A DNA stretch of 64,000 nt from Mumia xiangluensis (GTDB lineage: Bacteria > Actinomycetota > Actinomycetes > Propionibacteriales > Nocardioidaceae), in assembly GCF_010994095.1 (NCBI RefSeq), contig NZ_WJYO01000001.1, positions 310,001-374,000 on the forward strand. Reading direction: 5' to 3'. A program made the translations under genes and the position numbers. The notes below the pieces were generated by a model that saw nothing but the letters and a program-made list of their open reading frames with translations, ran no database searches and was not told the origin of the DNA. Every line of letters begins with the position of its first letter. Position 1 is the first letter of the stretch. Positions 8,240 through 16,286 of this stretch are shown here, piece by piece.

Positions 8240-8989
8240 TCAGCCCTTCTTGCGGTTCAGGAATGCCAGCATCGCCGTACGCGCCTCGTCCGAGCCGAAC
8301 AACCGCCCGGACTGCTCGGCGACCTCGTCACCGAGTGCGTCGATCCGCGCGACGAGGTCGGCGTTGAGCAGTGCCTTGGTCTCGCGCAGCCCCTGCGGGT
8401 ACGCCTTGCGGAGACCGACCAGCACCCGCTCGAGCGCGGAGTCCAGCTCGGCCGCGGGCACGACCTCGGTCACGAGCCCGTACGCCGCCGCGTCCGCCGC
8501 CGAGAAGGTCTCCCCCGTCAGGAACGTCCGCGACGCGGCACGCGGAGTCATGCGCGCGAGCGTGGTCAGGGAGATGACCGCAGGCGCGAGCGCGAGGCGT
8601 ACCTCGGTGAACGCGAACGTCACCTCCTCCGCGCACACGACGACATCGGCCGCCCCGACGATCCCCAGACCACCCGCACGGACCGGTCCGTGCAGCCGGA
8701 CGACGACTGGTTTCGGCAGGGTGGCGATGAGGCGCTGGAGCTCGACGAGTCCCTTCGCACCCTCGACCATCCCGCCGCCCGCCGCCTCCGAGAGGTCGGC
8801 GCCAGAGCAGAACACCGTCCCCGCGCCGGCGATCACGACGGCGAGCACGTCGGGGTCGGCGGCCGCCGTCTCGAGATGTCCGGAGAGCTCCGTCACGAGC
8901 TGCTTCGACAGCGCGTTGCGGTTGTGCTGGCTGTCCAGGGTGATGGTCGCGACCTGGTCCGCGACCTCGAGGTGGACGAGCTCGGTCAT
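8240..8989 (-). CDS. Enoyl-CoA hydratase/isomerase family protein
   Basis: 249 aa crotonase-fold protein, typical length. The substrate/oxyanion region is seen in AVVIAGAGTVFCSGADLSE (about residues 50-68) and GPVRAGGLGIVGAADVVV (about 101-118), and the helix after it carries FTEVRLALAP where hydratases place a catalytic glutamate. It would hydrate an unsaturated acyl-CoA after the dehydrogenase and carboxylase encoded upstream. It is the last gene of the long minus-strand operon, 33 bp after the acyl-CoA dehydrogenase. AtuE/LiuC-type roles are possible, but the specificity cannot be read from sequence. Confidence 0.9.
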   Translation of the reverse strand: MTELVHLEVADQVATITLDSQHNRNALSKQLVTELSGHLETAAADPDVLAVVIAGAGTVFCSGADLSEAAGGGMVEGAKGLVELQRLIATLPKPVVVRLHGPVRAGGLGIVGAADVVVCAEEVTFAFTEVRLALAPAVISLTTLARMTPRAASRTFLTGETFSAADAAAYGLVTEVVPAAELDSALERVLVGLRKAYPQGLRETKALLNADLVARIDALGDEVAEQSGRLFGSDEARTAMLAFLNRKKG

Positions 8990-9022
8990 GGGTTGTGCTC
9001 CTTCGGTGGGGCCGGGCGGGGA

Positions 9023-10189
9023 TCAGTACGACTTCGGGAGACCGAGCGAGAACTGCGCGACGAAGTTGAGCACCATCTCGCGGCTCACCGGTGCGATGCG
9101 CGACAGACGCGAGCCTGCCAGCATCTGCACCAACCCGTACTCCTCCGCGAGGCCGTTGCCGCCGTGGGTCTGGATCGCCCGGTCCACGGCGGCACAGACG
9201 ACCTCACCCGCGGCGTACTTGGCCATGTTCGCGGCCTCGCCGGCACCCATGTGGTCGCCCGCGGCGTAGAGCGCCGCCGCCTTCTGCGTCATGAGGCGAG
9301 CGAGCTCGATCTCGATGTGGGTCTGCGCGAGCGGGTGCGCCACGGCCTGGTGGGCACCGATCGGCGCCTTCCACACCTGACGCGTCTTCGCGTACTCGGT
9401 GGCGAGCTCGAGGGCGAGCCGTGCCGTGCCGGTCGCGAACGACGCCGCCATGATCCGCTCGGGGTTGAGCCCGGCGAACAGCTGCTCGATCCCGGCGTCC
9501 TCGCTGCCGATCAGCGCGTCCGACGGAAGGACGACGTCGTCGAAGAACAGCGTGAACTGCTTCTCGGGGCTGACGATCCCCATCGGGATCTCCTGCCACG
9601 TGAATCCCGGGGCATCGGTGGGGACGAGGAACAGCGCCGGCTTGAGGTTGCCGGTCTTGTGGTCCTCGGTCCGCGCGACGACCAGCACCTGGCTCGCCTC
9701 GTCGACGCCCGAGATGAAGGTCTTTCCGCCGGACAGGCGCCAGCCACCGTCCTCCTGGCGGTACGCCGTCGTGGTGATCTTGTGCGAGTTCGAGCCGGCG
9801 TCCGGCTCGGTGATCGAGAACGCGAAGGTGCTCGTTCCGTCAGCGAGGCCAGGGAGCCAGCGCTGCTTCTGCTCGTCGGTGCCGTACTGCGCGATGATCG
9901 TGCCGACGATCGCGGGCGAGACCACCATCAGCAGCAGCGGGCACCCGGCCGCGGCCAGCTCCTCGCAGACGGCCGCGAGGTCGCCGATCTCGCCGCCGCC
10001 ACCGCCGTACTCCTCCGGCACGGCGACGCCGAGGTAGCCGAGCTTGCCGGCCTCCTCCCACAGCTCGGTCGTCTTGCGACCCTCGCGATAGGCGGCGTTG
10101 AAGTAGTCGCGGCCGTACTTGCGGCCGAGCTCGGCTACCGCCTTGCGGAGGTCACGGCGCTCCTCGGACTCGGCGAATGCGGTGCTCAT
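9023..10189 (-). CDS. Acyl-CoA dehydrogenase (isovaleryl/citronellyl-type catalytic base)
   Basis: 388 aa flavoprotein. It has the FAD/substrate motif FSITEPDAGSNSHKI (about residues 120-140), the second signature YGGGGG near the N-terminus, and QTHGGNGLAEEYGL near the C-terminus. The end of the protein lacks the MCAD-type YEGT glutamate; a glutamate in the helix LNPERI (E244) matches the position used by isovaleryl- and long-chain dehydrogenases. The ATG overlaps the stop of the carboxylase alpha gene by 4 bp, so translation is coupled. It likely oxidises a branched acyl-CoA before carboxylation. Confidence 0.92.
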   Translation of the reverse strand: MSTAFAESEERRDLRKAVAELGRKYGRDYFNAAYREGRKTTELWEEAGKLGYLGVAVPEEYGGGGGEIGDLAAVCEELAAAGCPLLLMVVSPAIVGTIIAQYGTDEQKQRWLPGLADGTSTFAFSITEPDAGSNSHKITTTAYRQEDGGWRLSGGKTFISGVDEASQVLVVARTEDHKTGNLKPALFLVPTDAPGFTWQEIPMGIVSPEKQFTLFFDDVVLPSDALIGSEDAGIEQLFAGLNPERIMAASFATGTARLALELATEYAKTRQVWKAPIGAHQAVAHPLAQTHIEIELARLMTQKAAALYAAGDHMGAGEAANMAKYAAGEVVCAAVDRAIQTHGGNGLAEEYGLVQMLAGSRLSRIAPVSREMVLNFVAQFSLGLPKSY

Positions 10190-12231
10190 GCGGTCTCTCC
10201 TTCGTCGGTGCCTTCGATCACGGCGAGCACGGCGCCGGACTCGACCTGCGAGCCTGCGCTGACCGCGAGCTCGGTGACGACGCCATCGGTCGGCGCCGTG
10301 ATGGTGTGCTGCATCTTCATGGCCTCGAGGACGACGACCACGTCGCCCTGCGAGACGGCCTGGCCCTGCTCGACACCGACCGAGATCACGGACCCCGGCA
10401 TCGGCGCGAGAAGGGACCCGGCGACGACCTGGTCGGCGGGGTCGGTGAACCGTGGGACGACCGTGAGGTCGAGCGGTCCGGCGGGGCCGTCGACGTCGAT
10501 GGAGGCGCCGTCACGTGCGACCGCGTACGCCCGTGCCACACCGTCACGCTCCAGCACGACACGGTCTGCCGTGACAACGCTCGCGACAGGCACGACCGCG
10601 TCGTCGTCGGAGTCGGCGGCCTGCGGGGTGAGGCGGCCGACCACCGACGCGTACGCGACGGAGACCTCTTCACCCCGGACCACGTACGACGCGGTGTGCG
10701 GCTGACTCGCGACGTTGCGGAAGCCCGCCGGGATGCGGGACAGGACCGGCGCCGACTCCGCAGCCGCCACTGCCGCAGCGAGCGCTGCGGCAGTGGCGTA
10801 GTCGGCGATCGCCGACGCGTCGGCGCGCGGTGCGGACCAGTCGTCGATCCGCTCCTCCAGCAGCAGCGTGCTGAGCTTCCCCGCGGCGAACTCGGGAGCG
10901 CCGAGGATGCCGTGGAGGAGGTCGAGGTTCGTGGTGACGCCGTGCAAGCGCGTACGGCCCAGCGCCCCGCGCAGAGTCCGGATCGCCGAGGCGCGGTCAG
11001 GGCCGTACGCGATCACCTTGGCCAGCATCGCGTCGTAGTGGATACCGACCTCGCTGCCCGCCTCGACACCGGAGTCCAGCCGCAGTCCGTACGCCGACGG
11101 ACCGGTGAAGCGGGCGACAGAACCAGGCAGGTCGAACGAGCGGACCGTGCCGGTCTGCGGAGAGAAGTCGTCGGCGGCGTCCTCGGCGTACAGGCGGACC
11201 TCGATCGCGTGGCCCCGCGGTGCCGGAGGCTCCGACATCCCGGCCACCTCCTGGAGCGCCCGCCCCTCGGCGACGGCGATCTGCAGGGCGACCAGGTCGA
11301 GTCCCGTGACGGCCTCGGTGACCGGGTGCTCCACCTGGAGCCGCGTGTTCATCTCCAGGAAGGAGATCAGCGCGGACTGCTCGTCTCGTTCCTCCACGCT
11401 CTGCCCATGCTCGTCTCGTTCCTCGACGAGGAACTCGACCGTCCCCGCGCCGGTGTATCCCACCTGCTTCACGAGAGAGCGGGCGGCGTCGTGCAGCGCC
11501 GTACGGGTGGCGTCGGACAGCCCGGGTGCGGGAGCCTCCTCGACGACCTTCTGGTGCCTGCGCTGCAGCGAGCAGTCACGGTCACCGAGGACCCAGCAGG
11601 TCCCGTGGGAGTCGGCCATCACCTGGACCTCGATGTGCCGGGCGTGCTCGAGGTAGTGCTCGACGAACACGGTCGTGTCGCCGAACGCCGACCCGGCCTC
11701 CGCGGCAGCCTGCTCCATCGCGGCCGGCAGCGCATCGAGGTCGCGCACGACGCGCATGCCGCGACCGCCGCCACCCGAGGACGCCTTGACGACGAGCGGG
11801 AGGTCGGAGGTCGTCATGGCCTCGGGCTCGAGCATCCCGGCCACCGGGCCGCCTGCTGCCGCCATGAGCTCCTTGGAACGCACCTTCGACCCCATCGCCT
11901 CGATCGCCTCGGGATCGGGGCCGATCCAGACGAGCCCGGCGTCCCGCACGGCGGCGGCGAAGTCGGCGTTCTCCGACAGGAATCCGTAGCCCGGGTGGAT
12001 CGCGTCCGCACCCGACGCCTGCGCAGCCGCGATGACGAGGTCTCCACGCAGGTACGTCTCACCGGGCGCGTTGCCCGGGAGGCGGACGGCGGCGTCGGCG
12101 TCGCGGACGAACGGGGCGTCCGCGTCGGCGTCGGAGTGCACCGCCACCGTCGCGATGCCGAGTGCTCGGCACGTCGCGAACACCCGCCGGGCGATCTCGC
12201 CCCGGTTCGCGACCAGCACCTTCTGAATCAT
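10186..12231 (-). CDS. Acyl-CoA carboxylase alpha subunit (biotin carboxylase + BCCP)
   Basis: 681 aa. Starts MIQKVLVANRGEIARRV (biotin carboxylase N-terminus), has the ATP-grasp glycine loop KASSGGGGRGMR, the substrate segment FLEMNTRLQVEHPVTE, and ends with a biotinyl domain whose EAMKMQH lysine is K639. Start at ATG 12231, preceded by GGAG at a suitable distance. It pairs with the beta subunit at 12305 to carboxylate a propionyl-, methylcrotonyl- or geranyl-type CoA; the AtuA neighbour favours a branched or terpenoid substrate. Odd feature: between VEFLV and FLEMN there are about 21 residues where homologues have about 6, containing a repeated VEERDE and encoded by a 30-bp-spaced direct repeat. 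Confidence 0.94.
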   Translation of the reverse strand: MIQKVLVANRGEIARRVFATCRALGIATVAVHSDADADAPFVRDADAAVRLPGNAPGETYLRGDLVIAAAQASGADAIHPGYGFLSENADFAAAVRDAGLVWIGPDPEAIEAMGSKVRSKELMAAAGGPVAGMLEPEAMTTSDLPLVVKASSGGGGRGMRVVRDLDALPAAMEQAAAEAGSAFGDTTVFVEHYLEHARHIEVQVMADSHGTCWVLGDRDCSLQRRHQKVVEEAPAPGLSDATRTALHDAARSLVKQVGYTGAGTVEFLVEERDEHGQSVEERDEQSALISFLEMNTRLQVEHPVTEAVTGLDLVALQIAVAEGRALQEVAGMSEPPAPRGHAIEVRLYAEDAADDFSPQTGTVRSFDLPGSVARFTGPSAYGLRLDSGVEAGSEVGIHYDAMLAKVIAYGPDRASAIRTLRGALGRTRLHGVTTNLDLLHGILGAPEFAAGKLSTLLLEERIDDWSAPRADASAIADYATAAALAAAVAAAESAPVLSRIPAGFRNVASQPHTASYVVRGEEVSVAYASVVGRLTPQAADSDDDAVVPVASVVTADRVVLERDGVARAYAVARDGASIDVDGPAGPLDLTVVPRFTDPADQVVAGSLLAPMPGSVISVGVEQGQAVSQGDVVVVLEAMKMQHTITAPTDGVVTELAVSAGSQVESGAVLAVIEGTDEGETA
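11378..11424. repeat. 17-bp direct repeat inside the biotin carboxylase gene
   Basis: TGCTCGTCTCGTTCCTC occurs at 11378-11394 and again at 11408-11424, exactly 30 bp apart, so the insertion stays in frame. It encodes the repeated acidic hairpin extension in the ATP-grasp domain. Confidence 0.85.
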
Positions 12232-12252
12232 CGTGCTCTCTCCTTCATCCAT

Positions 12253-12303
12253 CCCGCTGGTCGAGTAGTCCGAGCCCCCCAGGGCGAGGGCGTATCGAGA
12301 CCC
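12253..12303. repeat. REP-like element, type A, between beta and alpha carboxylase genes
   Basis: Fills most of the 73-bp gap between the two subunit genes. It begins CCCGCTGGTCGAGTAG and ends GGGCGTATCGAGACCC. The same two ends bracket the expanded repeat inside the atuA gene at 16671-16866. The spacer copy could form a hairpin and tune the ratio of the two subunits. Confidence 0.7.
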
Positions 12304-12304
12304 G

Positions 12305-13939
12305 TCACAGTCGGAACACCCCGTAGCCGCGGGCACCCTCGACGGGGGCAGTCGCGATCGCGCTCAGGCAGATGCCGAGCACGGTGCGGGTGTCGCGCGG
12401 GTCGATGACACCGTCGTCGTACAGGAGCCCTGACGTGAAGTACGCCAGCGACTGCTCCTCGATCTGCTTCTCGATGAAGGCGCGCATCTGCTTGTCGCCG
12501 TCCTCGTCGTACGGCTGCCCCTTCGCCTCGGCGGCTCCGCGCGCGACGATCGAGATGACGCCCGCCAGCTGCGCCGGCCCCATCACCGCGGACTTCGCGT
12601 TGGGCCAGCTGAACATGAAGCGCGGGTCGTACGCCCGTCCGCTCATGCCGTAGTGGCCGGCGCCGTACGACGCCCCGATGACGACCGAGATGTGAGGCAC
12701 CGTCGAGTTGGAGACGGCGTTGATCATCTGGGCGCCGTGCTTGATGATGCCGCCCTGCTCGTACTCGGCACCGACCATGTATCCGGTCGTGTTGTGCAGG
12801 AACAGCAGCGGCGTGTCGGTCTGGTTGGCGAGCTGGATGAACTGCGTCGCCTTCTGGGCCTCCTCGCTGAACAGCACGCCCTGCGCGTTGGCGAGGATGC
12901 CGATCGGGAAGCCGTGCACGGACGCGAACCCCGTGACGAGCGAGGAGCCGTACAACGGCTTGAACTCGTCGAAGCCCGATCCGCCCTCCGGAGCGCCGTC
13001 GACGATGCGCGCGATCACCTCACGCGGGTCGAACGGCACCTTGAGGTCCGACGGCACGAGGTCGAGCAGCTCGTCGACGTCGAAGGCCGGCTCCGCGTAC
13101 GAGGCAGCGGCGGACGGCCCCTGCTTGCGCCAGTTGAGGCGACGGACGATCTGGCGGCCGAGGCGGATCGCGTCGTACTCGTCGACGGCGAGGTAGTCCG
13201 CCAGTCCCGAGGTGCGCGCGTGCATCTCCGCACCGCCGAGCGACTCGTCGTCCGACTCCTCGCCGGTCGCCATCTTCACCAGCGGCGGACCTCCGAGGAA
13301 GACCTTGGCGCCCTCCTTCACCATGACGACGTAGTCGCTCATGCCGGGCACGTACGCCCCGCCTGCGGTCGAGTTGCCGAACACCAGCGCCACCGTCGGG
13401 ACCCGCGCCGCGCTCGAGCGCGTGATGTTGCGGAACGTCGCGCCGCCCGGGATGAAGATGTCCTTCTGCGTCGGCAGGTCGGCACCGCCGGACTCGACGA
13501 GGTTGATGGTGGGGAGCCGGTTCTCGGCGGCGATCTGCGCCGCGCGCAGGCCCTTCTTGACCGTGAGCGGGTTGCTCGACCCGCCCTTCACGGTCGGGTC
13601 GTTGGCGATGATCATGCACTCCACGCCCTCGACGACACCGATGCCGGTGACGATCGAGCCGCCGACCGGGAAGTCGGTCCCCCACGCGGCGAGCGTGGAC
13701 AGCTCAAGGAACGGCGCGCCCTCGTCGAGCAGCAGCTCGATGCGCTCACGGGCGAGCAGCTTGCCGCGCGCGTGGTGGCGGTCGATGTAGCGCTGTCCGC
13801 CGCCGGCGAGTGCCTTCGCGTGCTGCTCCGCCAGGTCGGCGATCTTCTCCAGCATCGCCTCGCGGTTGGTCGGCACAGTGCGATCGGACGGTGGTCCGTC
13901 GCCGGTGGTCGGGGCGGCGTCGGCCGCGGTCGTGGTCAT
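12305..13939 (-). CDS. Acyl-CoA carboxylase beta subunit (carboxyltransferase)
   Basis: 544 aa, the size of MccB/PccB-type carboxyltransferases. Two crotonase-like halves are visible: the first with GGSIVTGIGVVEGVEC and FGNSTAGGAYVPGMSDYVV, the second with HNTTGYMVGAEYEQGGIIKHG and GASYGAGHYGMSGRAYDP, both close to methylcrotonyl-/geranyl-CoA carboxylase signatures. It transfers carboxyl from biotin on the alpha subunit to the acyl-CoA. The open frame continues upstream of 13939, but the ATG there overlaps the previous stop by 4 bp (ATGA) and gives the family's normal N-terminus. The best functional guess is methylcrotonyl- or geranyl-CoA carboxylase. Confidence 0.94.
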   Translation of the reverse strand: MTTTAADAAPTTGDGPPSDRTVPTNREAMLEKIADLAEQHAKALAGGGQRYIDRHHARGKLLARERIELLLDEGAPFLELSTLAAWGTDFPVGGSIVTGIGVVEGVECMIIANDPTVKGGSSNPLTVKKGLRAAQIAAENRLPTINLVESGGADLPTQKDIFIPGGATFRNITRSSAARVPTVALVFGNSTAGGAYVPGMSDYVVMVKEGAKVFLGGPPLVKMATGEESDDESLGGAEMHARTSGLADYLAVDEYDAIRLGRQIVRRLNWRKQGPSAAASYAEPAFDVDELLDLVPSDLKVPFDPREVIARIVDGAPEGGSGFDEFKPLYGSSLVTGFASVHGFPIGILANAQGVLFSEEAQKATQFIQLANQTDTPLLFLHNTTGYMVGAEYEQGGIIKHGAQMINAVSNSTVPHISVVIGASYGAGHYGMSGRAYDPRFMFSWPNAKSAVMGPAQLAGVISIVARGAAEAKGQPYDEDGDKQMRAFIEKQIEEQSLAYFTSGLLYDDGVIDPRDTRTVLGICLSAIATAPVEGARGYGVFRL

Positions 13940-15075
13940 GCGGGTTCCTCCAAGGTGAGCTCGACCGGTTGGCCGAGGTAGCGGGAGAATCGGTCGGCCT
14001 GGTGCGCGAAGCGCTCGCGCAGGTCGGCCGGTGTGGGGACGAGCATGGTGAGCGTCAGGACCACCGGGTCGGCCTTGCGCTTCGGACGGGGCCACTTCCA
14101 GCCGCCCACGACCCGACCGTCGTCGGTCGCGAGGCCCCAGAAGAAGATGCCCTCCATCGGTTCGCGGACGAAGTCCTCGGACGCGTCGACGACCTGGCGG
14201 TTCTTGTACGAGATGAGGTACTCGTCGTACGGCGGGAGCAGGTGGCTGCCCAGCCCGTCGCCGCCGCTGGTTGAGCGAGCCTGCGAGTCGAAGCCACCCA
14301 CCCCCCAGTACGTCAGCCCCTCGCGTTCGAACGACGCCGCGCCGCACGCCTCGAAGCCGCGGCGCGCGTCGCCGACCGTGATGCCACCCCACCACGACAG
14401 GTCGTGGGGGGTCGCCGGGCCGTGGCCCAGCAGGTACCGTCCGGCGAGCCGCGCAACGGCCTCGTCGTGATCCAGCGGAGCAGACGCCGGCACACGGTCG
14501 TCGAACGCGGCGAACGTCTGCTGCTTGCCCTGGGGTGCGCCGCTGATCACGACCCGCTCGAGCTCGGCGCGGAGCGTGATGAAGCTGATCCGCTTGGCGG
14601 TGTCGACGCCGCGCTGCTCCAGCCGCTCGGCGAGATCCTTGCGGGTGAGGTGGTCGCCGTCCGCGAGAGCGTCGGCAACCGCGTCGAGGACGTTCGTCAG
14701 CTCGGCCGGGTCGTCGAGGCCGGTCGCCCGCCACGCCGACCCCATCGTGCGGATGACTCGCGGCCCGGTCAGCTCCAGCATCCAGCGCGCGTCGGCCGGG
14801 CGTACGAAGTGCCAGGTCGGACGGAGGACGTGCGTCCGCAGCAGCTCGCCGCTCCCGACGAGCGCACCCACGTCGGCCGCCGTCACCTCGCCGGCGCTGC
14901 GCTGGGCGAGCGCCCAGCCGGCGTCGACGTACTCCTGGGCCTGGACGGCACCCAGCAGGTCCACGACGTCGGGCGGGGTCGCGAACGGCTCACCGACGAG
15001 GCGCTGGCGCCGCATGCGCTCGGCGCGCACGTCGGCCCAGTCGCCGTCGGATGCCTCGATGTACGTCGCGACCAT
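13936..15075 (-). CDS. Winged-helix AlkZ-like (HTH_42) protein
   Basis: 379 aa, typical length for the winged-helix family that includes the DNA glycosylases AlkZ/YcaQ. N-terminal residues 40-50 read LLGAVQAQEY; Q45 and Q47 match the QxQ motif that AlkZ-type enzymes use to unhook alkylated bases. Further family segments are LRPTWHFVRPADARWMLEL and the C-terminal LLPPYDEYLISYKNR. The gene sits inside an acyl-CoA catabolic operon, coupled to the carboxylase beta gene by a 4-bp overlap, an unexpected place for DNA repair. A REP-like sequence is inserted in frame at about residues 261-271. It could repair damage from reactive intermediates, or have lost that role. Confidence 0.8.
   Translation of the reverse strand: MVATYIEASDGDWADVRAERMRRQRLVGEPFATPPDVVDLLGAVQAQEYVDAGWALAQRSAGEVTAADVGALVGSGELLRTHVLRPTWHFVRPADARWMLELTGPRVIRTMGSAWRATGLDDPAELTNVLDAVADALADGDHLTRKDLAERLEQRGVDTAKRISFITLRAELERVVISGAPQGKQQTFAAFDDRVPASAPLDHDEAVARLAGRYLLGHGPATPHDLSWWGGITVGDARRGFEACGAASFEREGLTYWGVGGFDSQARSTSGGDGLGSHLLPPYDEYLISYKNRQVVDASEDFVREPMEGIFFWGLATDDGRVVGGWKWPRPKRKADPVVLTLTMLVPTPADLRERFAHQADRFSRYLGQPVELTLEEPA
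14264..14293. repeat. REP-like element, type B, in frame inside the AlkZ-like gene
   Basis: The sequence reads CCGCTGGTTGAGCGAGC then a slightly shortened GCGAGTCGAAG, the reverse form of the element seen intact at 43287-43319 and 63321-63354. It encodes the stretch QARSTSGG, where the family normally passes directly from the sheet into the HLLPPYDEY motif. Confidence 0.7.
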
Positions 15076-15086
15076 CGCCGTCCTCC

Positions 15087-16286
15087 TCAGTAGCCCAGGA
15101 TCTTCGCGATGAGATCGTTCATGACCTCGGTGGCGCCGCCGCCGATGCCGAGGATGCGGGAGTCGCGGTAGTGGCGCTCGACCTCGGTCTCCCGCATGTA
15201 TCCCATGCCGCCGTGGACCTGCACGGCCTCGTCGACCACGAAGTCGCAGGCGGCGACGGCGTCGTTCTTGGCGATCGCGGCGTCGGCGGCGAGTCGCATC
15301 GGATCGACGCCGGTCGCGCCCGCGGAGAGCGCGGCGGCGCGCTCGACGACCTGCCGCGTGTACGCGCGTGCCGTGACCGTCGCTCGGTGCATCTCGACCA
15401 GCTTGTGCCGGATCACCTGGCGCGTCGCGAGCGGTCGTCCAAAGGTCTCGCGCTCCCGCGCGTAGGCGACGGTCAGGTCGAGCGAACGCTGCGCCGTCGC
15501 GTACGCCTGGACAGCGAGGCTCAGGCGCTCGTTGACGAACTGCTGCATGACGAGGACGAAGCCGCCGTTCTCCTCGCCCACCAGGTTCTGCACGGGCACG
15601 CGAGCCTCGGCGTACGACAGCTCGGCGGTGTCGGAACAGTGCCAGCCCATCTTGCGCAGCGGGTTCGCGACGGTGAACCCGGGCGTCCCCTTGTCGACGA
15701 CGAGCAGCGAGATGCCGCCGTAGCCGTCGCCGCCGGTGCGTACGGCCGTCGTGACGAAGTCGGCCCGCACTCCGGAGGTGATGAAGGTCTTGGCCCCGTC
15801 GACGACGTACGCGTCGCCGTCGCGCACGGCACGGGTCCGCAGGTTCGCGACGTCCGACCCGCCGCCGGGCTCGGTGACCCCGAGCGACCCGATCGTCTCC
15901 CCGGCGAGGGTCGGGCGGACGTACCGCTCGATCAACGACGCGCTCTGCTCGGTCGGGTTCGCGCGGTGTGCCGACACGATGTGCGGGAGCGCGATCCCGT
16001 GCGTGTAGAGGGCGGCGATCAGACCCGACGAGCCGCCGGCCTCGATCATCGCCTCGGTGACGACGGAGATGTCGAGGACGTCGCCGCCCTCGCCACCGAC
16101 GTCCTCGGGGAAACCGATCCCGAGCAGGCCCGCCGCGGCTGCCCGCTTGTGCAGGTCGCGCGGGATCTCGCCGTCGTCCTCCCAGCGCGGCAGGTTGTCG
16201 ACGACCTCGGAACGGACGAACCGCGTCACGGAGTCGCGAAGCGCGGCACGCTCCGGCGTGGACCAGGCGTCGTACGGCGTGGTCAT
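15087..16286 (-). CDS. Acyl-CoA dehydrogenase
   Basis: 399 aa. It carries SLGVTEPGGGSDVANLRT and DGAKTFITSG (about residues 130-165), the NERL helix with E253 at the isovaleryl/long-chain-type base position, and QVHGGMGYMRETEVERHYRD near the end. Start ATG 16286 overlaps the AtuA stop by 4 bp. It is one of two acyl-CoA dehydrogenases in this operon; the two are clearly different paralogues, so they probably act at different steps or chain lengths. Confidence 0.93.
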   Translation of the reverse strand: MTTPYDAWSTPERAALRDSVTRFVRSEVVDNLPRWEDDGEIPRDLHKRAAAAGLLGIGFPEDVGGEGGDVLDISVVTEAMIEAGGSSGLIAALYTHGIALPHIVSAHRANPTEQSASLIERYVRPTLAGETIGSLGVTEPGGGSDVANLRTRAVRDGDAYVVDGAKTFITSGVRADFVTTAVRTGGDGYGGISLLVVDKGTPGFTVANPLRKMGWHCSDTAELSYAEARVPVQNLVGEENGGFVLVMQQFVNERLSLAVQAYATAQRSLDLTVAYARERETFGRPLATRQVIRHKLVEMHRATVTARAYTRQVVERAAALSAGATGVDPMRLAADAAIAKNDAVAACDFVVDEAVQVHGGMGYMRETEVERHYRDSRILGIGGGATEVMNDLIAKILGY

